The notes under the pieces: model-generated
Database searches by the model: none
What the model saw: the letters and a program-made list of their open reading frames with translations, nothing else
Told to the model about the DNA's origin: nothing
Shown: positions 1 through 9,335 of the stretch, piece after piece
Layout: every line of letters starts with the position of its first letter
Position numbering within the stretch: the first letter of the stretch is position 1
NCBI GenBank assembly: GCA_964493015.1
Contig: CAZBLU010000004.1
Location: 1 to 64,000, forward strand
DNA from: Caldimicrobium sp964493015
GTDB taxonomy: Bacteria; Desulfobacterota; Thermodesulfobacteria; Thermodesulfobacteriales; Thermodesulfobacteriaceae
Length of the DNA stretch: 64,000 nucleotides
Direction of reading: 5' to 3'
Translations under genes and position numbers: made by a program

Positions 1-1
1 A

Positions 2-2155
2 ATCTCGCCAGGGAGAGAAAAAATTCAGGCTCTTTTTTCAAAAAATCAACCTCTTCTGATTTTAATTGATGAATTATTAGAGTATATGACTAAGGCTTTA
101 GGAATAAAGGTTGGAGATTCAAATCTTGCTTCTCAAAGCCTTGCTTTTCTTCAAGAACTTACAATAGCAGTAAAAACCCTTGATAAATCTTTACTGCTCC
201 TTACCTTGCCCTCAAGCCTTCTTGAACATTATGATGAAAACTCAGAAAGACTTTTTCAGCAAATACAACACATAACTGGAAGAATGGAAAAGGTTTATAC
301 ACCTGTGGAAGAGGAAGAAGTTTCATCAGTCATAATAAAAAGGTTATTCAGCAATATTAATGAAAAGGAGGCAAAAGACAATATTGAGGAATTTTTAGAT
401 TATGCTGAAAAGGAAAATCTTTTCTCAGGTATAGACAAATCCTATTACCGTGAAAAATTTATGAAGAGTTTTCCCTTTCAACCTGAGGTGATAGATGTTC
501 TTTACAGAAGATGGGGAAGTTTTCCAAATTTTCAGAGGACAAGAGGGGTGTTAAGGATCCTTGCCTTAGTGGTTCATTCTTTGAAGGATTCTAAAAATCC
601 CTTTATAAGGCTGGGAGATATCGATTTAAAAAATGAAGAGATAAGACGGGAACTTATAAAGCATATAGGGAATGAATTTGATAGCATATTAGCAGCGGAT
701 ATAACCTCACCTGATTCTGGTGCTAAAAAGGTGGATAGAAACCTTGGGAGTGCCTATTCACCCTTTTCCTTTGGTACAAAGTGTGCAACCACAATCTTTA
801 TGTATTCATTCTCTGGGGGACCTGAAAGAGGAGCAACCCTTCAGGAAATAAAACTATCCTGTGCAGAGACTTCTCACCCAAGCAGTATCATTGTAGAAGT
901 AGTTCAAAAATTAAAGGAAAATCTATTTTACCTTTCTGATACAGGTCTCTTTTTTACCAACCAACCAAACCTGAATCGCATACTTTTGCAGAAAGCAGAA
1001 GGCATAGATGATAGAGATATTGAAGGCGAAGAGGAAAAGATTATTAAAGATAGCCTTTCAAATAAAGACAAGAAACTTGAGCTCTTCATCTGGCCAGATA
1101 AATCAAAGGATATCCCTGATACAAAGGGATTAAAACTTGTTATTTTAAAGGATTTTTCAGATGAAAAATGTAAGGAACTTTTAGAAAACTGTGGAGATAG
1201 ACCAAGGGTTTATAGGAATACTCTCATATTCTTATGCCCTTCTCCAGAGGAGAAGATTAGTTTTTATAAATTTATCAAAGATAAACTTGCCTGGCAATTA
1301 ATTGAAAAGGATAAAAGCCTCAGCCTCACCGATGAGCAGAAGAGGGAAGTGAAAAATAAGGTCAGGAAATTTGAAGAAGATATAAAATCGCAAATTAGGA
1401 CTCTTTATAGACTCATTGTTTTACCTTCAAAAGAAGGACTTAAGAAGATTGATTTAGGCTTGCCAACTTATGGAAGAGAATGTTTATTAGATGAGGAAGT
1501 TTACAATAGATTGAAAGGCAAAGAAATCTTTGAAAAGTTGGATCCCTTAGCAATTAAGGAAAAATATTTAAAGAATGATTATGTAAACATAAAAAGCATT
1601 CTTGAATCCTTTTACACAACACCAGGGGAAATTAGAATTCTTAATGAAGAGGTTTTTAAGGATGCAATAAAGGAAGGAGTAAGGCAAGGTTTGTTCGGAC
1701 TTGGAAGATTAGAGAAGGAGAAACCCCTTTGTAATTATTTCAAGGAAGAGTGTTTCCCAGAAATAGTAGATGAAGAGGTGATTATTAAAGCGGAATTGTG
1801 TAAAAGGGAAGTTTCCGATAAGACTGAAATAGTAGAGAAAACAACTCCTTCGCCTTCAGTTAATAGAAAAAGAGTAATAGAAGAAAATGGTCAAGTATAT
1901 CAATTAAAGGAAGTGTATAGCGGGCTACATCTTAAATTTCCAGTACCATTTGGAAAATTATCAGATGTGGCGGGAATTATCAGATATATAAATTCAAAAT
2001 TTAGCAAGGTAAACATAGTCATAGAAATATCAGCAAATGAGGGCGAGATAAAAAAGGATGAATGCGAAGATAAGATAATAGAGGCACTCAAACAGGCTGG
2101 GATAAAAGAGGATAATATAAATTTTCACCTCACAGGGGAAAATGAGGCGAACTAA
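2..2155 (+). CDS. DUF499-type AAA+ ATPase, 3' part (5' end outside window)
   Basis: The reading frame is open from base 2, upstream of the first ATG at 86, so the gene starts outside the window and the visible part has about 717 codons. Just before that ATG the frame encodes PLLILIDELLEYM, a hydrophobic strand plus Asp-Glu typical of a Walker B motif; the Walker A must lie upstream. The remainder resembles the COG1483/DUF499 family of large predicted ATPases. From family knowledge these often sit beside DUF1156 adenine methylases and helicases in predicted defence islands, but no partner is visible here. The C-terminal 90 residues form a separate small domain after a Thr/Ser/Pro-rich linker. 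Downstream genes are housekeeping, so this is probably the right edge of such a locus. The family call is by recognition of sequence style and is fairly but not fully secure. Confidence 0.72.
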   Translation: MSPGREKIQALFSKNQPLLILIDELLEYMTKALGIKVGDSNLASQSLAFLQELTIAVKTLDKSLLLLTLPSSLLEHYDENSERLFQQIQHITGRMEKVYTPVEEEEVSSVIIKRLFSNINEKEAKDNIEEFLDYAEKENLFSGIDKSYYREKFMKSFPFQPEVIDVLYRRWGSFPNFQRTRGVLRILALVVHSLKDSKNPFIRLGDIDLKNEEIRRELIKHIGNEFDSILAADITSPDSGAKKVDRNLGSAYSPFSFGTKCATTIFMYSFSGGPERGATLQEIKLSCAETSHPSSIIVEVVQKLKENLFYLSDTGLFFTNQPNLNRILLQKAEGIDDRDIEGEEEKIIKDSLSNKDKKLELFIWPDKSKDIPDTKGLKLVILKDFSDEKCKELLENCGDRPRVYRNTLIFLCPSPEEKISFYKFIKDKLAWQLIEKDKSLSLTDEQKREVKNKVRKFEEDIKSQIRTLYRLIVLPSKEGLKKIDLGLPTYGRECLLDEEVYNRLKGKEIFEKLDPLAIKEKYLKNDYVNIKSILESFYTTPGEIRILNEEVFKDAIKEGVRQGLFGLGRLEKEKPLCNYFKEECFPEIVDEEVIIKAELCKREVSDKTEIVEKTTPSPSVNRKRVIEENGQVYQLKEVYSGLHLKFPVPFGKLSDVAGIIRYINSKFSKVNIVIEISANEGEIKKDECEDKIIEALKQAGIKEDNINFHLTGENEAN

Positions 2156-2264
2156 AAAAGGGGGCTTTTTAGTTGTTTGGAAGAAAAAGGTATTGACTTT
2201 TATACATAGATATGTTAAGTTTTAACCTACAAAAACATGCCGATGTATTTGGTGAGGTATACCT

Positions 2265-2519
2265 ATGCCTATCTTTGAATTTAAATGCCTGGACTGTGGA
2301 GCCGAATTTGAGGTTCTTTTAAAAAATAAAGAAGAGATAAGCAAAGTTAATTGTAAGGCTTGCCAGTCACCAAGAGTTGAAAGATTGATGAGTGTGGTCC
2401 ATTCTCTATTAAGAGGCTCCACCTCAACCAAAGAAGGAGACAGACCAAGGATTGCTGAGTCCCATTCATGTCCCACAGGAACTTGTACACATTTAGAATT
2501 ACCAGGTCACACCAAATAA
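2265..2519 (+). CDS. FmdB/CxxC zinc-ribbon protein
   Basis: An 84-residue protein that opens MPIFEFKCLDCG, the signature start of the FmdB-type small zinc-ribbon family (often labelled regulatory protein, FmdB family). Two CxxC pairs (CLDC near residue 8 and CKAC near residue 31) should bind one zinc ion. The C-terminal half is low-complexity and has a third cysteine pair (CPTGTC). It lies 16 bp upstream of etfB on the same strand and is probably cotranscribed with the FixABCX genes. Family members are widespread, but their function is mostly unproven; no substrate or DNA target can be read from the sequence. It begins with ATG preceded by GGTGAGGT, a weak but plausible ribosome site. Confidence 0.8.
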   Translation: MPIFEFKCLDCGAEFEVLLKNKEEISKVNCKACQSPRVERLMSVVHSLLRGSTSTKEGDRPRIAESHSCPTGTCTHLELPGHTK

Positions 2520-2535
2520 GACCACTCTTTTAAAT

Positions 2536-3351
2536 ATGCTTAACATCCTTGTTTCCATAAAGCAGGTCCCCGATACTACCAATATTCGTATTAATCCAGA
2601 GACGGGGACTCTGATAAGAGAGGGTATCCCCTCTATTACTAATCCCTATGACCTAATTGCTCTGAGTGTGGCTTCTAAACTTAAAAGAGAGTTTAAGGCT
2701 AAGATTACTGTTATCACCATGGGGCCTCCTCAGGCCAAAAGTTCACTAAAAGAGGCCGTAGAATTCGGGGCTGATAGAATTATCCTTCTCTCCGATAGAA
2801 AATTTGCTGGAGCTGATACCTTAGCAACAAGTTATACCCTTGCAGAAACTATTAAATATCTACAGCAAGAAGAGCCCTTTGATCTTTTCCTTTTTGGAAA
2901 ACAGGCTATAGATGGAGATACCGCTCAGGTTGGTCCAGGGGTAGCTACTCGTCTAAACATACCTGTTATCACTTATGCCACTAAGATAGAGAAAATAGAC
3001 CCAGAAAAAAAATTAATAAGGGTTGCAAGAAAGACAGAGCACGGTGTAGAAATTCTTGAGGCTAAGCTCCCTGTGCTTTTAACCTGTGAAAAGGGCTTAA
3101 GTGAGGTGCCTTTTTTGCCCTTTTCTGAGATCCTCAGAGCTATGAAAGCAGAACCTGAGATCTTTCAGGCTGATGGCCCCATCCCTTTTGATAGGGAAAA
3201 ATTAGGCCTCAAAGGCTCTCCCACTCAGGTCAAAAGAGTATTTACCCCTGAATTAAAAAAGCAAGGAAAGATACTCAATCTCCATGAGGTGTCTTTGGAA
3301 AAGGCTATCAAAGAGATAATATCTGTCCTCAAAGAAAAGGGAATTTTATGA
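2536..3351 (+). CDS. etfB: Electron transfer flavoprotein beta subunit (FixA-type)
   Basis: A 271-residue EtfB/FixA. The N-terminus carries the family pattern IKQVPDTTNIRINPETGTL and the later ITNPYDLIALSVA stretch. The central GKQAIDGDTAQVGPGVA is the typical nucleotide-binding segment of the beta subunit. In FixABCX complexes this subunit contacts NAD(H), and the EtfAB flavins split electrons from NADH between a high-potential quinone and low-potential ferredoxin. The presence of fixC and fixX directly downstream supports a bifurcating type rather than an acyl-CoA dehydrogenase partner. It overlaps etfA by 4 bp (ATGA), implying translational coupling. Confidence 0.94.
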   Translation: MLNILVSIKQVPDTTNIRINPETGTLIREGIPSITNPYDLIALSVASKLKREFKAKITVITMGPPQAKSSLKEAVEFGADRIILLSDRKFAGADTLATSYTLAETIKYLQQEEPFDLFLFGKQAIDGDTAQVGPGVATRLNIPVITYATKIEKIDPEKKLIRVARKTEHGVEILEAKLPVLLTCEKGLSEVPFLPFSEILRAMKAEPEIFQADGPIPFDREKLGLKGSPTQVKRVFTPELKKQGKILNLHEVSLEKAIKEIISVLKEKGIL

Positions 3352-4340
3352 AAGAGGTTTGGGTTTATATAGAACAGGAAGAGGGAAGAATTCATCCTGT
3401 TTCCTTTGAGTTGCTGGGAGTGGCTAAGAGGTTAGCTCAGGAGCTATCTGGCAGGGTTGCAGGAGTTCTCCTTGGACACTTAGTTGATGACCTAAGGGGA
3501 GAAGTTTTTGCCTATGGAGCTGAAAGGCTATATTTAGTGGACCATGAAGTCCTTGCTTATTATCGCCACATACCTTATGCCAAGGCCCTTGCAGAGCTTG
3601 CCCGTAAATACAGGCCTGAAATTTTACTCTTAGGGGCAACCCCTTTAGGTAGGGATTTAGCAGGAGGGGTTGCCACCCTTCTTGAAACTGGGCTCACTGC
3701 TGATGTGACGGAGCTTGCTATTGATAAAGAAACAGGGCATCTTCTTATGACCAGGCCAGCCTATGGGGGAAATATTATGGCCACGATTATTTGCCCTAAT
3801 CATAGGCCTCAGATGGCTACTGTGCGTCCTCGGATCTTTCCAATACCTGAAAGGGCTGAGGCAAGGTCTGGAGAGGTCATTAAAGAAGAGATATCCTTAA
3901 CAGAAGAAGAGGCCAAGGTTAAAAGGGTAGGTTTTATCCCTAAGGAAAAGACTGTAAATTTAGAGTATGCCGAGGTAGTGGTAAGTGGTGGAAAGGGGCT
4001 TGGAGGTAAAGAGGGCTTTGCCAAGCTCAGGGAGTTAGCCAATTTACTTAAGGGTGAAGTAGGGGCATCAAGACTTGCTGTAGAGGCAGGTTGGATATCC
4101 TATGAACATCAAGTGGGGCAGACGGGAAAAACGGTGAGGCCCAAGGTTTACTTTGCCTTTGGCATATCAGGTGCTATTCAACATAGGGCAGGTATGCAAA
4201 ATGCTGATTTCGTGATTGCGGTGAACCTTGATCCTGAGGCACCCATCTTTCAAATTGCTGATTTAGGGCTTATTGGTGATTGGAAGACTGTTTGCGAGGC
4301 CTTAATTGAAGCCATTAAACAGGAAAGGAAGGCCTCATGA
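3348..4340 (+). CDS. etfA: Electron transfer flavoprotein alpha subunit (FixB-type)
   Basis: A 330-residue EtfA/FixB. The C-terminal FAD domain is clear: SGGKGLGG near residue 205, then AVEAGW, the family motif QVGQTGKTV and FGISGAIQHRAGM, and finally DPEAPIFQIADLGLIGDW. The N-terminal half is the usual Rossmann-like ETF domain. It pairs with the preceding EtfB to form the cytoplasmic flavoprotein of the FixABCX complex. It overlaps etfB upstream and fixC downstream by 4 bp each, so the stoichiometric subunits are coupled. Length is normal for the family and no key segment is missing. Confidence 0.94.
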   Translation: MKEVWVYIEQEEGRIHPVSFELLGVAKRLAQELSGRVAGVLLGHLVDDLRGEVFAYGAERLYLVDHEVLAYYRHIPYAKALAELARKYRPEILLLGATPLGRDLAGGVATLLETGLTADVTELAIDKETGHLLMTRPAYGGNIMATIICPNHRPQMATVRPRIFPIPERAEARSGEVIKEEISLTEEEAKVKRVGFIPKEKTVNLEYAEVVVSGGKGLGGKEGFAKLRELANLLKGEVGASRLAVEAGWISYEHQVGQTGKTVRPKVYFAFGISGAIQHRAGMQNADFVIAVNLDPEAPIFQIADLGLIGDWKTVCEALIEAIKQERKAS

Positions 4341-5653
4341 GTCAGTTTGCCTATGAAGTAGTAATTATAGGGGGAGGTCCTGCTGGGCTTGCCTGTGGTA
4401 TCAAACTTGTAGAAAGGGGTATAAAGACCCTTCTCATTGAAAGGGGTAGATTTTGTGGAGCCAAAAATCTCTTTGGTGGAGTAGTTTACACCCATTCTTT
4501 AAAAGAAATAGTTCCTGAATTTCCTAACCTTGAACCTTCTCCTGTAGAAAGACCTGTTACCGAGGAAGGTTACTTCTTGGTATCCCGTGAAGGGGTAGTA
4601 AAACTTCTTCACACTAAAAAGAATCCTCAAGAGGCCTTTACCGCCCTTAGAGCCAAATTTGATAATTTTCTTTCTGAATATGCCCTTAAAAAGGGGCTTG
4701 ATATTGCCCCTAAGACACAGGTAAAAGACTTTATTAGAGAAGGAGAGAGGATCTCAGGAGTAATTGTGGATAGGCCAACAAGCTTTGAAGATGAGAGACC
4801 AGCCCAAGTCAAGGCAAATATAGTGGTGATTGCTGAGGGAGTAAATAGAATTCTGACACAAAAGGCTGGCCTTGCAAAAAGAGATTTTAGGCCAGAAGAG
4901 GTAGTTTTGGCTGTTAAAGAGATAATTCAACTTCCCAAGGGGGCCTTAGAAGCCCGTTTGGGGCTACGGGAAGGGCAGGGGCTTGCTGTAGAATTGATTG
5001 GCGAGGTCACTCAGGGACTTCCAGGAACAGGTTTTTTATATACCAATAAGGGCCACCTTTCCTTTGGGATAGGTATTTTTCTTAACCAATTAGTAAAGTT
5101 TAATCTAAAACCATATGAAATTTTAGAGAAAGCAAAGGGGCATCCCTACTTCAAGGAAATTTTTCAAGGGGGGGAAACCTTAGAATATGGGGCCCATTTA
5201 ATTCCAGAGTGGGGTTTAGAGGGCTTACCTAAACTATATGGTTCAGGAGTTTTGGTCACAGGCGATTCTGCAGGTTTTGTGAACCCCCTCTTTAGAGAGG
5301 GCACCAATCTCGCTATGTACTCAGGTCTTATGGCTGCAGAAACGATCATCTATGCCTTTGAAAGAGGGGATTTCTCGGAAAGAACACTCAAGAGATACGA
5401 AGAACTCTTTAAGGAAAGTTTTATATACAAAGACCTAAAGCTTATCAAGGATCTTAAAACCTTTTTACTTAAAAATAGTCACCTCTTTAGCGACTATCCT
5501 CAGATGATTTATGAGATCATGAGTATCTATTTTTCTTCTCAGGGTCGTTACAAAAGGGATGTCATAAAGGAAATTTTGGCTATAATTAGGAAAAAGAGAG
5601 GCCTAATAGGTATTTTAAAGGACCTCTTTAGCTTTGGGAGGCTCTTTTGGTGA
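4337..5653 (+). CDS. fixC: FixC-type ETF:quinone oxidoreductase flavoprotein
   Basis: A 438-residue FAD-dependent oxidoreductase. The dinucleotide-binding motif IIGGGPAGLACGIKL is at residues 10-24, with an ERGRFCGAKNLFGG segment following and a second FAD contact VTGDSAGFVNPLFREGTNLAM in the C-terminal third. These are features of the FixC/ETF-QO family, which passes electrons from EtfAB to the membrane quinone pool. It has no iron-sulfur domain of its own; that is supplied by the following fixX gene. Translation is coupled to etfA by a 4-bp overlap. Confidence 0.92.
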   Translation: MSQFAYEVVIIGGGPAGLACGIKLVERGIKTLLIERGRFCGAKNLFGGVVYTHSLKEIVPEFPNLEPSPVERPVTEEGYFLVSREGVVKLLHTKKNPQEAFTALRAKFDNFLSEYALKKGLDIAPKTQVKDFIREGERISGVIVDRPTSFEDERPAQVKANIVVIAEGVNRILTQKAGLAKRDFRPEEVVLAVKEIIQLPKGALEARLGLREGQGLAVELIGEVTQGLPGTGFLYTNKGHLSFGIGIFLNQLVKFNLKPYEILEKAKGHPYFKEIFQGGETLEYGAHLIPEWGLEGLPKLYGSGVLVTGDSAGFVNPLFREGTNLAMYSGLMAAETIIYAFERGDFSERTLKRYEELFKESFIYKDLKLIKDLKTFLLKNSHLFSDYPQMIYEIMSIYFSSQGRYKRDVIKEILAIIRKKRGLIGILKDLFSFGRLFW

Positions 5654-5943
5654 AGGGCAACTCCGTCAATATTGATGAAAAGATCTCCAGTGTAAAATTT
5701 TTTGTGGATGAAGAGTATCCCCATCTTAGAATCATAGATCAAAATGTATGCAAGCAATGTGTGGACAAGCCCTGTCTTTCCTTTTGTCCAGCCTGCGTTT
5801 ATAGAAAAGGTGAGGAAGGTAAAATTTTGGTGAGTTATCAGGCCTGTCTTGAGTGTGGTTCTTGTAGGGTAGGGTGTCCGTACAACAATATTGCCTGGGA
5901 ATACCCAAGGGGAGGTTTTGGGGTAAGTTATAAATTTGGCTAA
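5650..5943 (+). CDS. fixX: FixX-type ferredoxin-like protein
   Basis: A small (97-98 residue) ferredoxin-like subunit. Cysteines occur as CKQCVDKPCLSFCPAC and CLECGSCRVGCPYNN, the arrangement of FixX proteins, ending in the family-typical GGFGVSYKFG. It completes the etfB-etfA-fixC-fixX set and should carry electrons between FixC and quinone at the membrane. I prefer the GTG at 5650, which overlaps the fixC stop (GTGA) and lies about 8 bases after GGGAGG; an in-frame TTG at 5647 is one codon earlier. The next gene follows 11 bp downstream. Confidence 0.9.
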   Translation: MKGNSVNIDEKISSVKFFVDEEYPHLRIIDQNVCKQCVDKPCLSFCPACVYRKGEEGKILVSYQACLECGSCRVGCPYNNIAWEYPRGGFGVSYKFG

Positions 5944-5954
5944 GGGGGAAAGTC

Positions 5955-8069
5955 TTGAGAGACAGTAATTTCCCGCTCTACAGCATATATTATTACCTTC
6001 TCTTCTTGATTGTCCTCTTTTTTGGCATTTACATACGTTTTGATGATGTCAAATTTTGGAAGGAAAATCAAAACTTAGCCTTCTACAAAGGTGAGCCTTT
6101 ATATGCTGAATATGATTCCTTCTACTTTGCTCGCCTTGCTTTGGATCTAAAGGAAGGTCTTTTTAAAAGTGGAGAGATAGATAAATTTAGGTTTTTTCCT
6201 GACAATTCTTCTGAGGCAAAGCTTAACGAGAAAGAAACCTTTGCTCCAAAATATTCCGTTTCTGGGCATTTAATTAGTTATCTATTTTATTGGCTATCCT
6301 TGCTTACAGGAATGTCTGTTTCTTGGCTTACCTATTACTTAATTCCCTTTATGGCTATATCTGTGGCCATACCTCTTTATTTTTACTTTAATCATTTAAA
6401 ATTACCTTTGGCAGGTATTCTTGGAGGTTTAATAACCGTATCAGCTCCCATGTATCTTGGGAGAACAGGTCTTATGCGCCTTGATCACGATGTGTTTAAT
6501 CTCACCTTTCCTTTTCTTATTGCCTACTTCTTTTACAGGTTTTTCCAAAGTCACAACTTAAGGGGAAAATATCTATGGATAAGCCTGGCAAGCCTTTCTT
6601 TGCTTCTTTATCAACTTTGGTATGCCCATGGTAACCTTAACTTTGTCTTGGTGCTCACCTTTTTTATTGCCTATCTTTGGGATCCAATTAAAAAGTTTAT
6701 AATTAGCAAAAAGTTCTCCCTATCATTCACCAGAGAAGATTATATTTTTATGGCGATCCTTCTATTACCGCAGCTTTGGTATTTATATACAGGTCCCTAT
6801 TACCTATACCTTCAGGTAAAAACCTTGGTTTTTAATATTAAGAGCCCTACTGCTGCTGATATTCTTTTTAAAGACTTTCCTAATATCTTTCAATCCATCT
6901 CGGAGTTACAAAAGCTTGAATTTTGGGAAGTCTTTGGGGCAGTTATTTATAACAGGATCCTCGGTCTTATCTCACTACTTGGTGCCTTTTTACTTTTTCT
7001 CTTTAATTTTCGCTCCCTTATCTTTCTTTTTCCCTTCTTTGTGATAGGACTTTTGACCTTCTTTTCTGGAGCCCGTTTTGCCATGTATTTAGCTCCTTTT
7101 TTGGGGTTAGGCTTAGGGTATCTTGTGCATTTTTCCTTTGAAAAACTTTTGCCCTACTTAGATCAATTTAAAGAACCCAAGAAGCAAAAACTCAGCACAG
7201 CTATAGTTGGTTTTCTTGTCTTTGCCACTGCTCTTATTTCCCAGAGGGAAGCCCTCTCCATGGTTAGCACACCAAAGATTACGGCACCTTTGGTGAGAGA
7301 TATGGAGTGGCTAAAGGAGAAAACACCAAAGGAAGCAATTATCTGGACATGGTGGGACTATGGTTATGCCTTTCATCTCTATGCCAGAAGGGCAACTATC
7401 CATGACGGTGGCACGCAGGCAAGCCCTAAGACCTATCTTGTTGCCCGCTCTTTTGCTACCTCTGATCCTAAAGAGGCTTGGCTCATCACTTCCTTTGTAA
7501 GTAATCAGGGGCTTACAGGTCTTGCTAAAATTTTGAAGAATGAAAACATAACTGCCAAAGAGGTTATGGAGAAAATAAGAACTGGCCATTACTATCAGGA
7601 GATAAAGAGTCCCATATACTGGGTCTTTACCGAGGACCTTATTGCGAAATTTGGCTGGATCCATTTTTTTGGCTCCTACAACTTTGATAAGAAAGAGGGA
7701 ATTTTTGGTAAGATCATGGTGCCTGCCTGTAAAGTGCTTAATCCCCAGCTTTTACAATGTCCAGAACTCAACAATGCCCTCATTGATCTTAATCTGGGGC
7801 TTATCAGAGTGGAAAATCAGTCAGTGCCCATAAAGAATTTTTATATCCAGGAACCTAATCAACTGATAGAGAAGAATTTTTATCCACAGGGTTATACTGT
7901 GGCTATTGTAAGGGCAGGGAATCAAACTGGACTAATTCTTGCCGAGCCCCCCTCTGATGAAAGCCTCTTTTTTAAGATGTTTATCTTGAGAAAATATGAC
8001 TCCCAGTATTTTGAATTAGTCTATGATAATTTTCCCCAGATGGTAGTTTATAGAGTAAAGGCTAAATAG
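5955..8069 (+). CDS. STT3/PglB-type oligosaccharyltransferase
   Basis: A 704-residue polytopic membrane protein with a long run of hydrophobic helices in residues 10-410 and a soluble C-terminal domain. The WWDYG motif of STT3/AglB/PglB enzymes is present at about residues 466-470 (TWWDYGYAFHL). The first luminal loop has the expected acidic YAEYDSFYFARLA segment, and LMRLDHDVFN is the DxD-like metal-binding region. Such enzymes move a lipid-linked glycan onto Asn in N-X-S/T sequons on the outer face of the inner membrane. The start is TTG at 5955 after AGGGGGAAAG. No glycan-assembly or flippase genes are adjacent; the placement between fixX and a cupin looks like chance operon packing. STT3 is uncommon in bacteria. 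Confidence 0.9.
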   Translation: MRDSNFPLYSIYYYLLFLIVLFFGIYIRFDDVKFWKENQNLAFYKGEPLYAEYDSFYFARLALDLKEGLFKSGEIDKFRFFPDNSSEAKLNEKETFAPKYSVSGHLISYLFYWLSLLTGMSVSWLTYYLIPFMAISVAIPLYFYFNHLKLPLAGILGGLITVSAPMYLGRTGLMRLDHDVFNLTFPFLIAYFFYRFFQSHNLRGKYLWISLASLSLLLYQLWYAHGNLNFVLVLTFFIAYLWDPIKKFIISKKFSLSFTREDYIFMAILLLPQLWYLYTGPYYLYLQVKTLVFNIKSPTAADILFKDFPNIFQSISELQKLEFWEVFGAVIYNRILGLISLLGAFLLFLFNFRSLIFLFPFFVIGLLTFFSGARFAMYLAPFLGLGLGYLVHFSFEKLLPYLDQFKEPKKQKLSTAIVGFLVFATALISQREALSMVSTPKITAPLVRDMEWLKEKTPKEAIIWTWWDYGYAFHLYARRATIHDGGTQASPKTYLVARSFATSDPKEAWLITSFVSNQGLTGLAKILKNENITAKEVMEKIRTGHYYQEIKSPIYWVFTEDLIAKFGWIHFFGSYNFDKKEGIFGKIMVPACKVLNPQLLQCPELNNALIDLNLGLIRVENQSVPIKNFYIQEPNQLIEKNFYPQGYTVAIVRAGNQTGLILAEPPSDESLFFKMFILRKYDSQYFELVYDNFPQMVVYRVKAK

Positions 8070-8080
8070 GGGGTGTATCT

Positions 8081-8416
8081 ATGATAGTTAACCTTTCTCA
8101 GCTTGAGATGAAGCCTCATCCCAAGTTTGAGGGAGTAAAAATCGGCTTTATCGCCACTAAAGAGAATTATCCCCAACTTAGCATCACAATCCTTGAAATT
8201 GCACCTTCTGTAGAAATACCTATACATGAACACAGTGAAGAGGTAGATTCTATTTTTGTCCTCTCAGGTGAAGGAGAGCTCTATTCAGGTGGAGAGTGGA
8301 GAAAGATTAAGGCCTTTGATGTGGTAGTCATCCCGCCAGGGGAAAGGCATGGAGTGAGAAATACAGGGGCTGTTCCTATGAAATGTTATATTGTTCATGC
8401 CCCAGCTCTTTGGTAA
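8081..8416 (+). CDS. Small cupin-domain protein
   Basis: A 111-residue single-domain cupin. Motif 1 is IPIHEHSEEVDSIFVLSGEGEL and motif 2 VVIPPGERHGVRNTG, giving His-His-Glu-His metal ligands in the standard order. The fold could be a metal-dependent isomerase or dioxygenase, a sugar-binding sensor, or a structural protein; the sequence does not choose between these. It follows the STT3 gene by 11 bp and ends 22 bp before the likely argB start, so it is probably in the same transcript, but neither neighbour suggests a substrate. Confidence 0.82.
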   Translation: MIVNLSQLEMKPHPKFEGVKIGFIATKENYPQLSITILEIAPSVEIPIHEHSEEVDSIFVLSGEGELYSGGEWRKIKAFDVVVIPPGERHGVRNTGAVPMKCYIVHAPALW

Positions 8417-8438
8417 ATCATTTATTGAGGGTAAGGAT

Positions 8439-9335
8439 ATGGATATAGTAGAAAAGGCAAGAATTCTCATCTCTGCCTTACCCTATTTTCGCCATTTTTA
8501 TGGAAAGATCGTGGTTATAAAATATGGTGGTCATGCCATGGTAGATGAGGCTCTCAAAGAGGCCTTTGCAAAAGATATTGTGCTTATGAAATATGTGGGG
8601 ATAAAGCCTATTATTGTCCATGGGGGTGGGCCACAAATAAGTCAGGTTATGGAGAGGATGGGACTAAAGCCTGTCTTTGTAGAAGGACAGCGTGTAACCG
8701 ACGCAGAGACTATGAATGTAGTGGAGATGGTCCTTGTGGGGACGGTAAATAAAGAGATTGTAAGTCTTATCAACAAAGCTGGGGGGAAAGCAGTTGGTCT
8801 TTCTGGGAGAGATGGAGACCTCATTGAGGTTGAAAAGATGACCCTTTATAGATATACTGGAGAAGATAGACCCCCAGAGATAATTGATATCGGAAGGGTA
8901 GGTAAAGTAAGGCAGGTGAATCCTGAGGTGCTCTTCACCCTGATTGATAGGGATTTTATTCCAGTTATTGCCCCTGTAGGCGTAGGCCCAGAGGGAGAGG
9001 CTTACAATGTGAATGCCGATCTTGTGGCAGGTGCTATTGCTGGGAGTTTAAAGGCAGAGAAACTAATATATCTCACTGATGTGGAAGGAGTTAAAGATGC
9101 CCAGGGAAACCTTATTTCCACATTATATTTAAAGCAAGTGGAAGAGCTCTTAGAACAAGGTATTGCCAAAGGAGGTATGATACCAAAGCTCAAGAGTGCA
9201 AGAAAAGCTCTTCAAGCGGGAGTAAAAAAGGTGCATATCATCGATGGAAGAGTTCCCCACAGTGTGCTTATAGAACTCTTTACAGATGAAGGCTTGGGAA
9301 CCCAAATTCTTCTACAGGAGGAAGTAGAAGTATGA
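8439..9335 (+). CDS. argB: Acetylglutamate kinase
   Basis: ArgB phosphorylates N-acetylglutamate in the second step of arginine synthesis. Recognised from VVIKYGGHAM near the N-terminus, IIVHGGGPQI, the VGLSGRDG segment, YNVNADLVAGAIAG and the C-terminal KGGMIPKLKSA motif of the amino acid kinase fold. The frame is open back to an ATG at 8391, but that would overlap the cupin gene and add 16 residues not typical of the family. The ATG at 8439 (MDIVEKARILISALPY) is preceded by GAGGGTAAGG and gives 298 residues, the usual length. It overlaps valS by 4 bp. Confidence 0.95.
   Translation: MDIVEKARILISALPYFRHFYGKIVVIKYGGHAMVDEALKEAFAKDIVLMKYVGIKPIIVHGGGPQISQVMERMGLKPVFVEGQRVTDAETMNVVEMVLVGTVNKEIVSLINKAGGKAVGLSGRDGDLIEVEKMTLYRYTGEDRPPEIIDIGRVGKVRQVNPEVLFTLIDRDFIPVIAPVGVGPEGEAYNVNADLVAGAIAGSLKAEKLIYLTDVEGVKDAQGNLISTLYLKQVEELLEQGIAKGGMIPKLKSARKALQAGVKKVHIIDGRVPHSVLIELFTDEGLGTQILLQEEVEV

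Noticed and set aside
2150..2174. AACTAAAAA/TTTTTAGTT inverted repeat as terminator of the DUF499 gene
   Set aside because: The stem is almost all A/T, includes the stop codon and lacks a proper T-run after the second arm; too weak to call.
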